This document shows, one piece after another, positions 10,212 through 19,536 of a stretch of DNA of 64,000 nt (the stretch's first letter is position 1; each line of letters opens with the position of its first letter). Position numbers and translations under genes: made by a program. Location: positions 682,001 to 746,000 of the forward strand of contig CAWBJQ010000014.1 of NCBI GenBank assembly GCA_963789075.1. The letters run 5' to 3'. Source of the DNA: DATATJ01 sp963789075. GTDB lineage: Bacteria > Acidobacteriota > Vicinamibacteria > Vicinamibacterales > CAVVIG01. Under the pieces are notes generated by a model, which was not told where the DNA came from, did not search any database, and was given only the letters and a program-made list of their open reading frames with translations.

Positions 10212-10905
10212 CTGTCATTCACCTGGTTGGGCCATGCGACGTTCGCGATGACGTCGCCTGGCGGCAAGCGCCTCTTGTTCGATCCGTGGATCACGACGAA
10301 TCCCTCGACGCCAGAATCGGCGAAGAAGGTCGGTGCCGTCGATCTGATGCTCCTCACGCACGGGCACGACGATCACACGGGCGACGCCGTCCGCATCGCG
10401 CGGGAAACGAGCGCGCATGTCGTGGCGCCGTACGAGCTGTCGGTCTGGCTGCAGCAGAAGGGGCTGCAGCAGGTCACCGGCATGAACCCCGGCGGCACGC
10501 TGAACGGCGCTCGGGCTTGCGGTCACCATGGTGCCGGCGCAGCACAGCAGCTCGGTGGTCGAGGACGGCAAAGTCGTGTACCTCGGGCTCGCGACCGGGT
10601 ATGTGATCAAATTCGAGGACGGGCTGACGATCTACTTCGCCGGCGACACGTCGATCTTCGGCGACATGCGCCTCATCGCGGAGCTCTACGCGCCGCAGAT
10701 CGCGTTTCTCCCCATCGGCGATCTCTACACGATGGGCCCGCACGAGGCCGCCAAAGCGTGCGAGCTGCTCGGTGTGAATCAGGTGGTGCCGATGCACTAC
10801 GGGACGTTCCCCGCGCTGACCGGCACGCCGGCGCAGCTGCGCAAGTTGGTCGAGCCGAAAGGCGTGCAGGTGCTCGAGTTGAAACCCGGAGAGACCGCTG
10901 CTTAG
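10212..10905 (+). CDS. UPF0173-type metallo-beta-lactamase-fold hydrolase (frameshifted)
   Basis: Zn-dependent hydrolase of the metallo-beta-lactamase fold, about 229 residues. It begins with TWLGHATFAMTSPGGKRLLF. It carries THGHDDHTGD (HxHxDH), FAGDTSIFGDMRLI, PIGDLYTMGPHEAA and PMHYGTFPALTGT, the order seen in UPF0173 proteins. The frame changes near 10508, where one extra base separates LNG from LGLAVTMVPAQHSS. The start is uncertain: ATG at 10203 is followed at once by an in-frame TAG, so either that TAG is an error or a non-ATG codon (CTG 10212, TTG 10227) is used. A thioesterase-like role in the benzoate cluster is possible but only suggested by position. Confidence 0.78.
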
Positions 10906-10914
10906 CAGCCTGTT

Positions 10915-11005
10915 TCATCACGGAGAACGAAGCGCACGGAGATCACGAAGATCACCGTACAACGTCGTCTTCGTGGCCTTCGTGTTCTCCGTGACTTCGT
11001 GATGA
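10915..11005. repeat. Inverted NNCACGRAG word array
   Basis: The left half (10915-10951) has TCATCACGGAGAACGAAG and GATCACGAAGATCACC. The right half (10967-11005) has TCGTGGCCTTCGTGTTC and CCGTGACTTCGTGATGAAG. The spacer is about 15 nt. It sits between the hydrolase and the enoyl-CoA hydratase; its end overlaps alternative upstream start codons of the latter. Confidence 0.65.
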
Positions 11006-11016
11006 AGAACGCACCG

Positions 11017-11820
11017 ATGACGTATTCGAAGATCCGCTACACCACCCTCGATGGCGTTGCGACGATCGAGCTGACCGATCCGCCGGCGAACACGTACTGG
11101 TACGAGATGATGCGCGAGATCGACGCCGCGGTGCTCGACGCGCGCATGGACCGCGCGGTGCACGTGATCGTGCTGCGCGGCGCGGGCGAGAAGTTCTTCT
11201 GTGCCGGCGCGAACATCGGGATGCTGAAGGATGCGGATCCGGCCTTCAAATATTATTTTTGCCTGCACGCGAACGAGACGCTGAACCGTCTCGAGCAGAC
11301 GCCGAAGCTGGTGATCGCCGCGCTGAACGGGCACACGGTCGGCGGCGGTCTGGAAGTGGCGATGGCGGCCGACCTTCGCATCGCCAGAAAGGGCGGCGGG
11401 AAGATCGGGCTGCCCGAGGTCGCCCTCGGCGTGCTGCCGGGCACCGGCGGGACGCAGCGGCTCGCGCGGCTGGTGGGCAAGTCGCGCGCGATGGAGCTGA
11501 TGATCAACGGACGGCTGATGTCGTTCGAAGAGGCGCAGGCGATCGGCCTGATCCACGAGATCTGGGATGAGTCGACGCTCGCCGGCCGGAGCTTCGCGGA
11601 CGCCGTGCAGGAGTACGCGCACCAGTTCACGCCACCGCACAAGGCCAGCCGGGCGGTCGGCCGCATCAAGCGCGCGGTCCAATCGGGGCTCGAAATGAGC
11701 TTCGGCGACGGCCTCGCGATGGAGCGCGAGCTGCAGCAGCTGCTCTTCGAATCGAGCGACGCGAAGGAAGGCATCGCGGCCAATCTGGAAAAACGGAAGC
11801 CGAGTTTCACGGGCAGCTAG
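11017..11820 (+). CDS. Enoyl-CoA hydratase/isomerase
   Basis: Crotonase-family enzyme, intact, 267 residues. The oxyanion-hole segments FFCAGANIGML (near residue 60) and GHTVGGGLEVAMAADLRIA (near 108) and the acidic segment PEVALGVLPGTGGTQRLARL (near 133) are all present. It probably hydrates or isomerises an unsaturated acyl-CoA below ring cleavage in the box route, such as dehydroadipyl-CoA; this is inferred from its position between boxB and the aldehyde dehydrogenase. Two in-frame ATGs at 10999 and 11002 lie within the repeat array, so I prefer ATG 11017 (MTYSKIRYTTLDG). Confidence 0.88.
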   Translation: MTYSKIRYTTLDGVATIELTDPPANTYWYEMMREIDAAVLDARMDRAVHVIVLRGAGEKFFCAGANIGMLKDADPAFKYYFCLHANETLNRLEQTPKLVIAALNGHTVGGGLEVAMAADLRIARKGGGKIGLPEVALGVLPGTGGTQRLARLVGKSRAMELMINGRLMSFEEAQAIGLIHEIWDESTLAGRSFADAVQEYAHQFTPPHKASRAVGRIKRAVQSGLEMSFGDGLAMERELQQLLFESSDAKEGIAANLEKRKPSFTGS

Positions 11821-11828
11821 CAGGATCT

Positions 11829-11918
11829 TTCATCACGAAGTCACGGAGGCCACGGAGAACACGAAGGTCGTTTCTACAGAATTCTTTCGTGCCCTTCGTG
11901 TTCTTCGTGACTCCGTGG
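11829..11918. repeat. Inverted NNCACGRAG word array (clearest copy)
   Basis: The left half reads as 9-nt words (GTCACGGAG, GCCACGGAG, AACACGAAG). The right half has CCCTTCGTG, TTCTTCGTG and ACTCCGTGG. The spacer is about 25 nt. It lies between the hydratase and the aldehyde dehydrogenase, and its end comes close to the latter's start. Confidence 0.7.
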
Positions 11919-11938
11919 AAAAATCGGTGGAAGAACTT

Positions 11939-13402
11939 ATGACGATGACGGATGTGATGCGCAAACAGCTCTTCATCAACAACGAGTGGCGCGACGCCGC
12001 GGGCGGCCAGACGCTCGAGGTCGTCAACCCGGCGACCGAAGAGGTGATTGCCGACGGTGGCGTCGGCCGGGCAGGCCGACGTGGACGCGGCGGTCGCCGC
12101 CGCGCGCGCGGCGCTCGACGGCCCGTGGGGCAAGATGTCGGCCCGCGATCGCGGCCGCCTGATCTGGAAGATCGGCGAGCGCCTGATGGCAGCGCGCGGA
12201 CGAGATCGCGCGCCTCGAGACGCTCCACAACGGCAAGCCGATCTTCGAGTCGCGGCAGATCGAAATTCCCGCGGCCGCCGAATGCTTCCAGTATTTCGCC
12301 GGCTGGGCCGACAAGATTCACGGCGAGACGATCCCGGTCAGGGGCAACTATCTCACCTACACGCTGCGCGAGCCGGTCGGCGTGGTCGCCGCGATCGTGC
12401 CGTGGAATTTCCCGCTGCTGCTGACGGCGTGGAAAGTCGCGCCGGCGCTCGCCTGCGGCAACACGGTGATCATCAAGCCGGCGAGCCAGACGCCGCTCAC
12501 CGCGCTCGCCCTCGCCGAGATCGCGCAGGAGGTCGGCCTGCCGCCCGGCGTGCTGAACGTCATCACCGGCCCGGGATCGACGGTCGGCCAGCTGATCGTC
12601 GAGCATCCCGGCATCGACAAGATCGCGTTCACCGGCGATACGTCCACCGGCAAAGGCATCATGCGCGGCGCCGCCGAGACGCTGAAGACGATCACGCTCG
12701 AGCTCGGCGGCAAGTCGCCGAACATCGTCTTTCCCGACGCCGACATCGACGCCGCCGTCCGCGGCGCGACGACCGGCATCTTCTACGGCAAGGGCGAGGT
12801 GTGCGCGGCCGGCTCGCGGCTGCTGGTCGACAAGTCGATCAAGAGCGAGTTCATCGACAAGGTGGCGGCGCGCGCCAAGAAGATGGCGCCCGGCGATCCG
12901 CTCGACCCGAAGACGCGCCTCGGCGCGATTTCATCGAAGAAGCAGCTCGAGACCGACCTGCGCTACATCGAGACCGCGAAGCGGGAAGGCGCGACGCTGG
13001 TCGCCGGCGGCAGCCGCGCCGACATCGGCACGGGCAAAGGGCTATTTCCTGCAGCCGACCGTCTTCGACGGCGTCACGCCGCAGATGACGATCGCGCGCG
13101 AAGAGATCTTCGGACCGGTGCTCGCCACGATCGAGTTCGCCGACGTCGACGAAGCGATCGCGCGCGCGAACGATTCGCTCTACGGTCTGGCGGCCGCCGT
13201 CTGGACGCGCGACATCAAGAAGGCGCACTACGTGGCGACGAAGCTGCAGGCCGGCACCGTGTGGATCAATACCTACAACGTGTACGACACGGCGGCGCCG
13301 TTCGGCGGCTACAAGCAGAGCGGCTTCGGCCGCGAGATGAGCATGCACGCGCTCGAGCACTACACGCAGGTCAAGAGTGTCTGGGTGGATCTGAATCAGT
13401 AA
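11939..13402 (+). CDS. NAD(P)-dependent aldehyde dehydrogenase (three frame changes)
   Basis: Class-1/betaine-type aldehyde dehydrogenase of about 487 residues. It has QLFINNEWRDAAGGQTLEVV at the start and VPWNFPLLLTAWKVAPALA near residue 150. FTGDTSTGKGIM and the general-base glutamate in TLELGGKSPNIVFP follow, near 230-250. The catalytic cysteine is in GKGEVCAAGSRLL (near 283). It ends MHALEHYTQVKSVWVDLN. Frame changes near 12053, 12196 and 13038 are each one extra base; removing them restores VIATVASAGQADVD, LMAARDEIARLE and GTGKGYFLQPTVF. Position suggests it oxidises the semialdehyde formed by BoxC (the BoxD role), but it does not obviously look like canonical BoxD. Another aldehyde is possible. 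Confidence 0.85.
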
Positions 13403-13438
13403 GGTGCTGAGGGTGCTGGGATGCCGGGTGCGGTCGCC

Positions 13439-14690
13439 TCACCGCTGCGTCAGCACCATCGCGATCGTCAGCACGATCATCACGACGACCGTCACCCACG
13501 CCACGATGTTGAAGCCGCGCGAGTTGACGTGCTCGCCCATCAGCTCGCTGTCGTTGGTCAGCAGCAGCATGAAGATCAGCACGAACGGCAGCACCACGCC
13601 GTTGACCACCTGCGACAGCACCATGATGTGCACGAGCGGAAACCGCGGCACCAGCAGCACGCCGGCGCCGGCGACGATCAGCAGCGTGTAGAGCCAGTAG
13701 AACACCGGCGCTTCGTGAAATTTCTTGTCGAGGCCCGACTCGAAGCCGAGGCCTTCGCACACGGCATAGGCCGTCGAGATCGGCAGAATCGACGCGGCGA
13801 AGATCGACGCGTTGAACAACCCCGCCGCAAACAGCAGGTACGCGTATTCGCCGGCCAGCGGCCGCAGCGCCTGCGCCGCGTCGGCGGCATCCTTGATATC
13901 CGGGTGGCCTTTCGCGTACAGCGTCGCCGCGCAGGCGACGATGATGAACCAGGCGACGATGTCGGTGAACAGGCAGCCCAGGATCACGTCCCACCGCGAG
14001 GCGCGGTACTGCCGCGCGGTGATCCCTTTCTCCACGATCGACGCCTGCAGGTAGAACTGCATCCACGGCGCGATCGTCGTGCCGACGAGTCGCGATCACC
14101 ATGAACAGATAGCCGTAGTTGCGGATGCCGATCGCCGATGGCCGGCTGACCGTCGCGATCGCCGCCGCCTTCCAGTCGGGATGCGCCAGCAGGCCGGCGA
14201 TGATGTAGCAGATGTAGAAGGCCGACGCCGCCAGGAACATCTTCTCGATGCTCTGATAGGTCCCCTTGACCACCATCACCCAGACGAGCAGCGCCGCCGC
14301 CGGCACGACGATGAAGCGCGAGATGCCGAAGAGCTCGAGGCTGCTCGCCACGCCGGCAAACTCCGCCACCACGTTGCCGAAGTTGGTGATGACGAGCGCG
14401 AGCATCAGCCAGAACGTGACGCGGAACCCGAACTCTTCGCGGATCAGATCGCTCAGGCCCTTGCCGGTCACCGCGCCCATGCGCGACGCCATCTCCTGCA
14501 CGACGACCAGCGCGACGGTGATCGGGATCATCGTCCACAGCAGCGAGTAGCCGAACTGCGCGCCCGCCAGCGAGTACGTGAAGATGCCGCCGGCGTCGTT
14601 GTCGACGTTGGCCGTGATGAAGCCCGGGCCGATGACGGCGAGCACCAGCATGAAGCGGGTGCGCCAGCCTTTGCGGAAAAGATTCATCAT
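13439..14690 (-). CDS. NRAMP-family divalent metal transporter with non-canonical site
   Basis: Polytopic inner-membrane protein of about 416 residues with at least ten hydrophobic helices. TM1 reads LAVIGPGFITANVDNDAGG, where classical Mn/Fe transporters have DPGN. TM6, restored across a frame change near 14090, reads IALVGTTIAPWMQFYLQAS, where classical members have AxxMPH. The missing DPGN and the missing methionine suggest a different cation, perhaps Mg2+ as in NRAMP-related Mg transporters; this is inference. The frame change is one extra G (GC-G-ACTC). The start ATG at 14690 overlaps the stop of the upstream gene (ATGATGA), so the two are translationally coupled. Confidence 0.87.
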
Positions 14691-15937
14691 GCTGCCGTCA
14701 GCGTGTGCCGCAGCATGGTGATCACATCGTCGGCGGTGATGATGCCGGCGAGACGGCCGTGCTCGTCGACGACGGCGAGCGTGATGAGGTTGTATTTGTC
14801 GAACAGCGCCGCCACTTCGTCCTGCGGCGTGTCGGGCGCGCACGCGATGTACGGCTCGCTCAGCTGCGAGAGCTGCGCCGCCGGCGAGGAGATCGCGATC
14901 TTCACCAGCGGCACGGAGCCGACGAGCTTGCGGCTGACACCGGTCAGGTAGATCGTCGCCACGCGCTTCGCGGCTGCCTTCGAACGCCTTCAACGCGTCG
15001 ATCGCATCGTCGACGACCGATGTTTCCGGCACGGCGAGGTATTCGGTCGTCATGCGCCCGGCGGCGGTGTGCTTCGCCGAACTCCAGGAGCTGCGTGACC
15101 TCGCGGCGCTCCTCCGGCTCCATCTCGCTGGAGAATCTGACCGGAGTGATCCTCGGTGAGATCGCCGAGCAGATCGGCGGCCGCGTCGGGGTCCATTTCC
15201 TCGACGATGTCGGCGGCGCGGTTGCTGTCGAGCGACTCGACGATCGACACCTGGATGTCGGGGTCGATCTCCTCGAGCGCCTCGGCGGCGACTTCTTCGT
15301 CGAGCGTTTCGAAGACGGCTTCGCGCTCGGCCGGCGGCAGGTCCTCGACGATGTCGGCGATGTCGGCGGGATGAAGCGTCGCCAGACCTTCGTACGCGAT
15401 CTTCAGCTTGACGCGGCGCGCCGGATCGGTTTCCAGCAGATCGACGTACTGCCACGGAATGACCCGCGGCGGAATCTTCTCGAGCAGCGCCCGCAGGGTG
15501 AACGAGGGCACGACGCCTTTCGCCAGCCGGCGGATGGCGCCGCGCGCGCCGACGTCGACGGCCACCACGTTCAACGTCACGTGACTGCCGACCGGCATGG
15601 CATCGAGCTCGACGTCGTTGACCCGCACCACCTTCCGGCCGTAGACGTCGATGATCTGCTGATCGAGCAGATCGCGCTTCAGGAGGAGCACGCCATCCGA
15701 CGTGGTGTAGCCTTCCCACGACCCCGCGTCGCTCCCGGTGCGGATGGTCGGGCCGCACGCGGTCAGCATGTCGCTCGGCACGACGCGCTCGCCGTCGGCG
15801 GTCTTCACGACAAGAAACGCGACGCGTGTCGGGTGATCCTGCGGGACGACCGCGACCTCGCGCACCCGTCCGCGCACGGCGCCGGTGGCGTCGCGCACGG
15901 GGGCGCCGAGCAGTTCCGAGAGAGCGACGACGGACAT
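14687..15937 (-). CDS. PRC-barrel / MgtE-N / CBS domain protein (three frame changes)
   Basis: Cytoplasmic protein of about 415 residues without membrane helices. Residues 1-70 and 85-140 look like PRC-barrel domains (SVVALSELLGAPVRDATGAV; QQIIDVYGRKVVRVNDVEL). Residues 170-275 are an MgtE intracellular N domain (LATLHPADIADIVEDLPPAE and EALEEIDPDIQVSIVESL). The rest is a CBS pair (MTTEYLAVPETSVVDDAIDA; LSEPYIACAPDTPQDEVAAL; LAGIITADDVITML). Frame changes near 15127, 15070 and 14975 each fit one extra base, restoring LQEMEPEERREVTQLLEFGE and HTAAGRMTTEY. In Mg2+ channels MgtE-N/CBS senses Mg2+ or ATP; here it overlaps the NRAMP gene by 4 bp and is probably its regulatory partner. Confidence 0.85.
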
Positions 15938-16069
15938 TGGTGAATGCGAGACGCAGGCCGAAGAGACTCAGTGTCACGCGCGCTGCTGAACAGTGTCAAG
16001 TGAAAGGGAGGGATCACGGACCGCGAAAAACGGTGCCGAAGCGGGTAAGATTGATATTCGCGTCACGTC

Positions 16070-16447
16070 ATGCGACCGATCCTGCGTGCTCTCGCGTCCG
16101 CCTGGCTGTTGTGCCAGCTCACCGGCCTGATCGCCGCGCCGGTGGCGGTGTGCGTCGGAACGGTCCAGGCCGCCGCGTCTGCCGAAGACGACTGCTGTCC
16201 CGGTGTCGCGCCGGGCCAGGTCTGCCCGATGCACCACACGCGCGAGGGCGGAAAACACTGCGTGATGCAGAGCGACTGTGCTTCGTCTACGACGGCGCTT
16301 CTGACGCTCGTCGGCACCGTCGGTCGGTTACCGTCTCCTGTCTCGTCCATCGCCAACGTGCTCGCAGCCAGCGGCGCCGCGCCCCGATTCACGTCGGCCG
16401 CGATCGCCCGCTCCGAGCTGCCTGAATCGCCCCCTCCCCGCGCATAG
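16070..16447 (+). CDS. Small exported Cys/His-rich protein
   Basis: 125 residues, family unknown to me. It has a signal-peptide-like start (RALASAWLLCQLTGLIAAPV, cleavage probably near residue 33). Then comes a short region rich in possible metal ligands: two adjacent Cys, CPMHHTR, KHCVMQSDC (residues 43-70). The rest is low-complexity with a hydrophobic stretch. Six or more Cys/His/Met ligands in 30 residues suggest copper or other soft-metal binding, or disulfides. It is followed by the Oar-like receptor, with two hairpin repeats between them. Confidence 0.6.
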   Translation: MRPILRALASAWLLCQLTGLIAAPVAVCVGTVQAAASAEDDCCPGVAPGQVCPMHHTREGGKHCVMQSDCASSTTALLTLVGTVGRLPSPVSSIANVLAASGAAPRFTSAAIARSELPESPPPRA

Positions 16448-16476
16448 CGCGTCACTCGCGTCCATCGGCTGGTGAT

Positions 16477-16532
16477 GCCGGGTCCAAAAGGACTCGGCCT
16501 ACTGGTGTTTGCCGGGTCCAAAAAGGGCCGGC
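16477..16532. repeat. Two copies of GGGTCC-A(n)-GGxCC hairpin element
   Basis: Copy 1 (16477-16498) has arms GCCGGGTCC and GGACTCGGC around AAAA. Copy 2 (16511-16532) has arms GCCGGGTCC and GGGCCGGC around AAAAA. Each is followed by CTACT. A third, perfectly paired copy lies in the sensor-kinase gene at 26622. It may be a REP-like mobile hairpin; between these two genes it could also act as a terminator or mRNA stabiliser. Confidence 0.65.
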
Positions 16533-16599
16533 CTACTCAGCCATGTCTTGGGCAGGTCTATTGAGATCTGCCGGTCGTGTTGCGGGGAGAAATCTTTAT

Positions 16600-19425
16600 A
16601 TGCGTACGATATCGGCGGTCTGCCTGACCGCCGCCTTCGCGCTCGCGCCGGCAACGGCTGCGCGCGCGCAGGAAACGATCAATTCCGCCAGCCTCAGCGG
16701 ACGGGTGACCGATCAGCAGGGCGGGGTGGTGCCTGGCGCGGTGGTCACCGCGCGGCAGACGGAAACCAATGTGGCCGCAGAAGCGGCCACGGACCTGAAT
16801 GGCCGCTTCCGGTTTCCCTACCTGAAAGTCGGACCGTACGAAGTGACGGTCGACCTTCGGGGTTTCGTCCGCGCCACGCGGCGCCTGACGCTGACGGTCG
16901 GTTCGGCGTTCGACCTGTCCGTCTCGCTCGCGCTTGCCGGCGTCGATACCAACGTGACAGTCACCGGCCAGGCGACGGTGCTCGAGGCGGCGCGCAGCCA
17001 GCTCGCCGGGACGGTGTCTCAGACCGAGGTCAAGAATCTGCCGTTGAACGGCCGCAACTTCCTCGACTTGGCGCTGCTCGTGCCCGGTGTGTCGCCCACC
17101 AACGTCGCCAGCACGCAGCTGTTTGCGGAGACCTCGGCGGTGCCCGGCGGCGGTCTGTCGGTTGGCAGCCAGCGCAACTTCTCCAACAACTTCATCGTCG
17201 ACGGACTCTCAGCGAATGACGATGCGGCGGGGTTGAGCGGCATTCCGTACGGCGTGGACGCGGTGGATCAGTTTCAGGTGGTCACGTCGGGCGGGCAGGC
17301 GGAGCTGGGTCGCGCGCTCGGCGGCTACATCAACGTCGTGACGAAGAGCGGCGCCAATGTGACGCACGGCGATCTCTACGACTACGTGCGCGACGATCGC
17401 TTCAACGGGCCGAATGCGCTGACGGGCACCGTGCTCCCGATGCATCAGAACCAGTACGGCGCAAGCATCGGCGGACCCATTTTGCGCGACCGGACGTTCT
17501 ACTTCAGCAACGTCGAGCAGCGGCGGCTGGATCAATCAGGCCTCGCGACGATTGCGCCCGCCAACGTCAACGCGATCAACGCGCAGCTCGCCGCGCTCGG
17601 CTATCCGGGGTCGCCGGTCAGCACAGGCACATATCCGAGCCCGGTGAACAGCACGAATCTCTTCGGGAAGATCGACCATCAGGTGAGTGGAGCGGACGAG
17701 CTCGGTGTGCGGTACGCTCTCTATCACGTCACATCCACGAACTCCCGCGGCGCCGGCGGCCTGAGTGCGCCGAGCGCGTCAGCCGGGCTCGACAACATCG
17801 ATCAGACGATCGCGTTCAGCAACACCTGGAGCCTGTCGTCGCAAACGGTCAACGAAACGCGCGCGCAGTTCACGTACAGCGATCTTCAGGCGCCGCCCAC
17901 CGATCCCGTCGGCCCGGCGGTCAGCATCGCGGGCGTCGCATCATTCGGCACGCTTTCGGCCAGCCCGACGCGCAGGCTGAACAAATTGTCCGAGCTGGTC
18001 GACAACCTGTCGCACCAGGCGGGAGCGCACGCCCTGCGAGCCGGCGTCGACGTGCTCTACAACAGCGACACGATCACCTTCCCGCGGTCGAATCGCGGCG
18101 CCTACACGTTCTCGTCGCTCGCGAACTTTCTGTCCGGCGCGTACAACAACGCGGGTTTCACGCAGACGTTCGGCGCCACGGTGGTCTCTCAGACGAATCC
18201 GAACCTCGGCGTCTACGCGCAGGACGAGTGGGCGGTCGCGCCGAGCCTCACCGTGAATGCCGGACTCAGGTACGACCTGCAATTTCTCCAAACCATCAAC
18301 ACGGACCGGAACAACGTGTCGCCTCGCCTGGGCTTCGCATGGACGCCTTCCGCTTCGCGGCGCACTGTGATCCGCGGCAGCGCGGGATTGTTCTACGACC
18401 GCGTCCCGCTGCGCGCGTTGGCCAACGCGCTGCTGTCGGCAGGCAACACGACCGACCTGACCAACCTGCAGCAGAACAGCGTCAGCTTGTCTCCTGGCCA
18501 GGCCGGCGCTCCCGTGTTTCCGAACGTCCTGAGCGCGGCGGTGCCGTCGGTCACCCTGACGAACCTGACGACGATGAGCCGCGACATGCAGAATGCCTAT
18601 TCGCGCCAGGCGAGCGTGGAAATCGAACAGCAGATCGGCGAGCGCACAACGATCAGCGCCGGGTATCAGTACACGCGCGGCGTCGACCTGATCATCTCGG
18701 TCAATCAGAATGTGCCGTCGTGCCTGCCCGCGGGCACCAACAACGGCTGCCGTCCGATCGCGGCCTACGCCAATAACAGCCAGTACTCATCTCGCGCCGA
18801 GTCGAGCTATCACGGGCTGCACGTGTCGTTGGTCGAGCGGCCGGCGCGATGGGGCTACTACCGCGTGTCGTATACGTTGTCGAAAGCGATGGACGACGTG
18901 GGCGAATTCTTCTTCAGCTCGCCGATCGACCCCTTCGATCTCTCCAAGGACTGGGGGCGATCGGACGATGATCAACGGCATCGTCTGGTGCTCAATGGCG
19001 CGATTCACTCGTCGCTGGATCCGGCGCGGAGCGCGTGGGAGCGGCTCAGTCACGGCTTTCAGTTGAGCAGCATGATTCAGTACTACTCGGCGCTGCCTTT
19101 CAACATCACGTCCGGCGTCACGACCCTTCAAGGGACTGCGGGCCGGCCGATGGTGAACGGCGCATTCATTGCGCGAAATGCCGGGACCGGCCCGGACTTT
19201 TTCAGCCTCAACGCTCGGCTGAGCCGCTCGTTCAAATTGGTCGATCGGATGCAGATGGAGGCGCTCGTCGAAGGCTTCAATCTGACCAACCGCGTGAACG
19301 TCGTAACGGTGAATGGGAATTTCGGATCCGGCCCGTATCCAACGAGTCCTTCGTCCACGTTTGGACAGGCGACGGCCGTCAGTGATCCGAGAACCTTCCA
19401 GGTCGCGTTGCGATTGCGATTCTAG
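16600..19425 (+). CDS. Oar-like TonB-dependent receptor with carboxypeptidase-regulatory domain
   Basis: Outer-membrane beta-barrel, intact, 941 residues. The signal peptide ends near ATAARAQ (residue 26). Residues 30-115 are a carboxypeptidase-regulatory-like beta-sandwich (LSGRVTDQQGGVVPGAVVTA, DLNGRFRFPYL). The plug follows at about 130-280 (VKNLPLNGRNFLDLALLVPG; NNFIVDGLSANDD), then a long barrel ending in aromatic LRLRF. These are lineage-expanded in Acidobacteriota and thought to move oligomers or peptides across the outer membrane. GGGGAGA at 16584 supports ATG 16600. The downstream BNR protein may be a partner. The substrate is unknown. Confidence 0.87.
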   Translation: MRTISAVCLTAAFALAPATAARAQETINSASLSGRVTDQQGGVVPGAVVTARQTETNVAAEAATDLNGRFRFPYLKVGPYEVTVDLRGFVRATRRLTLTVGSAFDLSVSLALAGVDTNVTVTGQATVLEAARSQLAGTVSQTEVKNLPLNGRNFLDLALLVPGVSPTNVASTQLFAETSAVPGGGLSVGSQRNFSNNFIVDGLSANDDAAGLSGIPYGVDAVDQFQVVTSGGQAELGRALGGYINVVTKSGANVTHGDLYDYVRDDRFNGPNALTGTVLPMHQNQYGASIGGPILRDRTFYFSNVEQRRLDQSGLATIAPANVNAINAQLAALGYPGSPVSTGTYPSPVNSTNLFGKIDHQVSGADELGVRYALYHVTSTNSRGAGGLSAPSASAGLDNIDQTIAFSNTWSLSSQTVNETRAQFTYSDLQAPPTDPVGPAVSIAGVASFGTLSASPTRRLNKLSELVDNLSHQAGAHALRAGVDVLYNSDTITFPRSNRGAYTFSSLANFLSGAYNNAGFTQTFGATVVSQTNPNLGVYAQDEWAVAPSLTVNAGLRYDLQFLQTINTDRNNVSPRLGFAWTPSASRRTVIRGSAGLFYDRVPLRALANALLSAGNTTDLTNLQQNSVSLSPGQAGAPVFPNVLSAAVPSVTLTNLTTMSRDMQNAYSRQASVEIEQQIGERTTISAGYQYTRGVDLIISVNQNVPSCLPAGTNNGCRPIAAYANNSQYSSRAESSYHGLHVSLVERPARWGYYRVSYTLSKAMDDVGEFFFSSPIDPFDLSKDWGRSDDDQRHRLVLNGAIHSSLDPARSAWERLSHGFQLSSMIQYYSALPFNITSGVTTLQGTAGRPMVNGAFIARNAGTGPDFFSLNARLSRSFKLVDRMQMEALVEGFNLTNRVNVVTVNGNFGSGPYPTSPSSTFGQATAVSDPRTFQVALRLRF

Positions 19426-19440
19426 GGGGACGGAAGGGTT

Positions 19441-19536
19441 CGAAGGGCAGGAGGGGCAGGAATGGCTGGAAGGGCAGGACGGGCAGGTTGGGCGGGTGGG
19501 GCTGGACGGGCAGGAGGGGCAGGACGGGCAGGAATG
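19441..19536. repeat. Degenerate GGGCAGG tandem array
   Basis: About twelve degenerate 7-8-nt words close to GGGCAGG or GGACGGGCAGG lie between the receptor and the BNR gene. They run open in the downstream frame as a run of AGRAGRAG-type residues, but I regard this as non-coding because a good signal peptide begins after the array. The same word occurs at 52986-53060. Confidence 0.7.

Noticed and set aside
10915..11918. CRISPR-like appearance of the short repeats
   Set aside because: The words are 7-9 nt, contiguous or nearly so, degenerate and inverted, with no 28-36-nt repeats, no unique spacers and no cas genes.
970..13040. Programmed +1 frameshifting
   Set aside because: The sites share no slippery motif or downstream structure, occur in unrelated genes and cluster by location, as expected for sequencing error.
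13371..15977. One 868-codon minus-strand open frame covering transporter and sensor
   Set aside because: It joins parts of two genes only because extra bases shift frames; the conserved segments show two proteins with an ATGATGA overlap at 14687-14690.
19462..19533. GGGCAGG array as the N-terminus of the BNR protein
   Set aside because: The predicted AGRAGRAG run is low-complexity and would precede, and so spoil, a good signal peptide starting at 19534.
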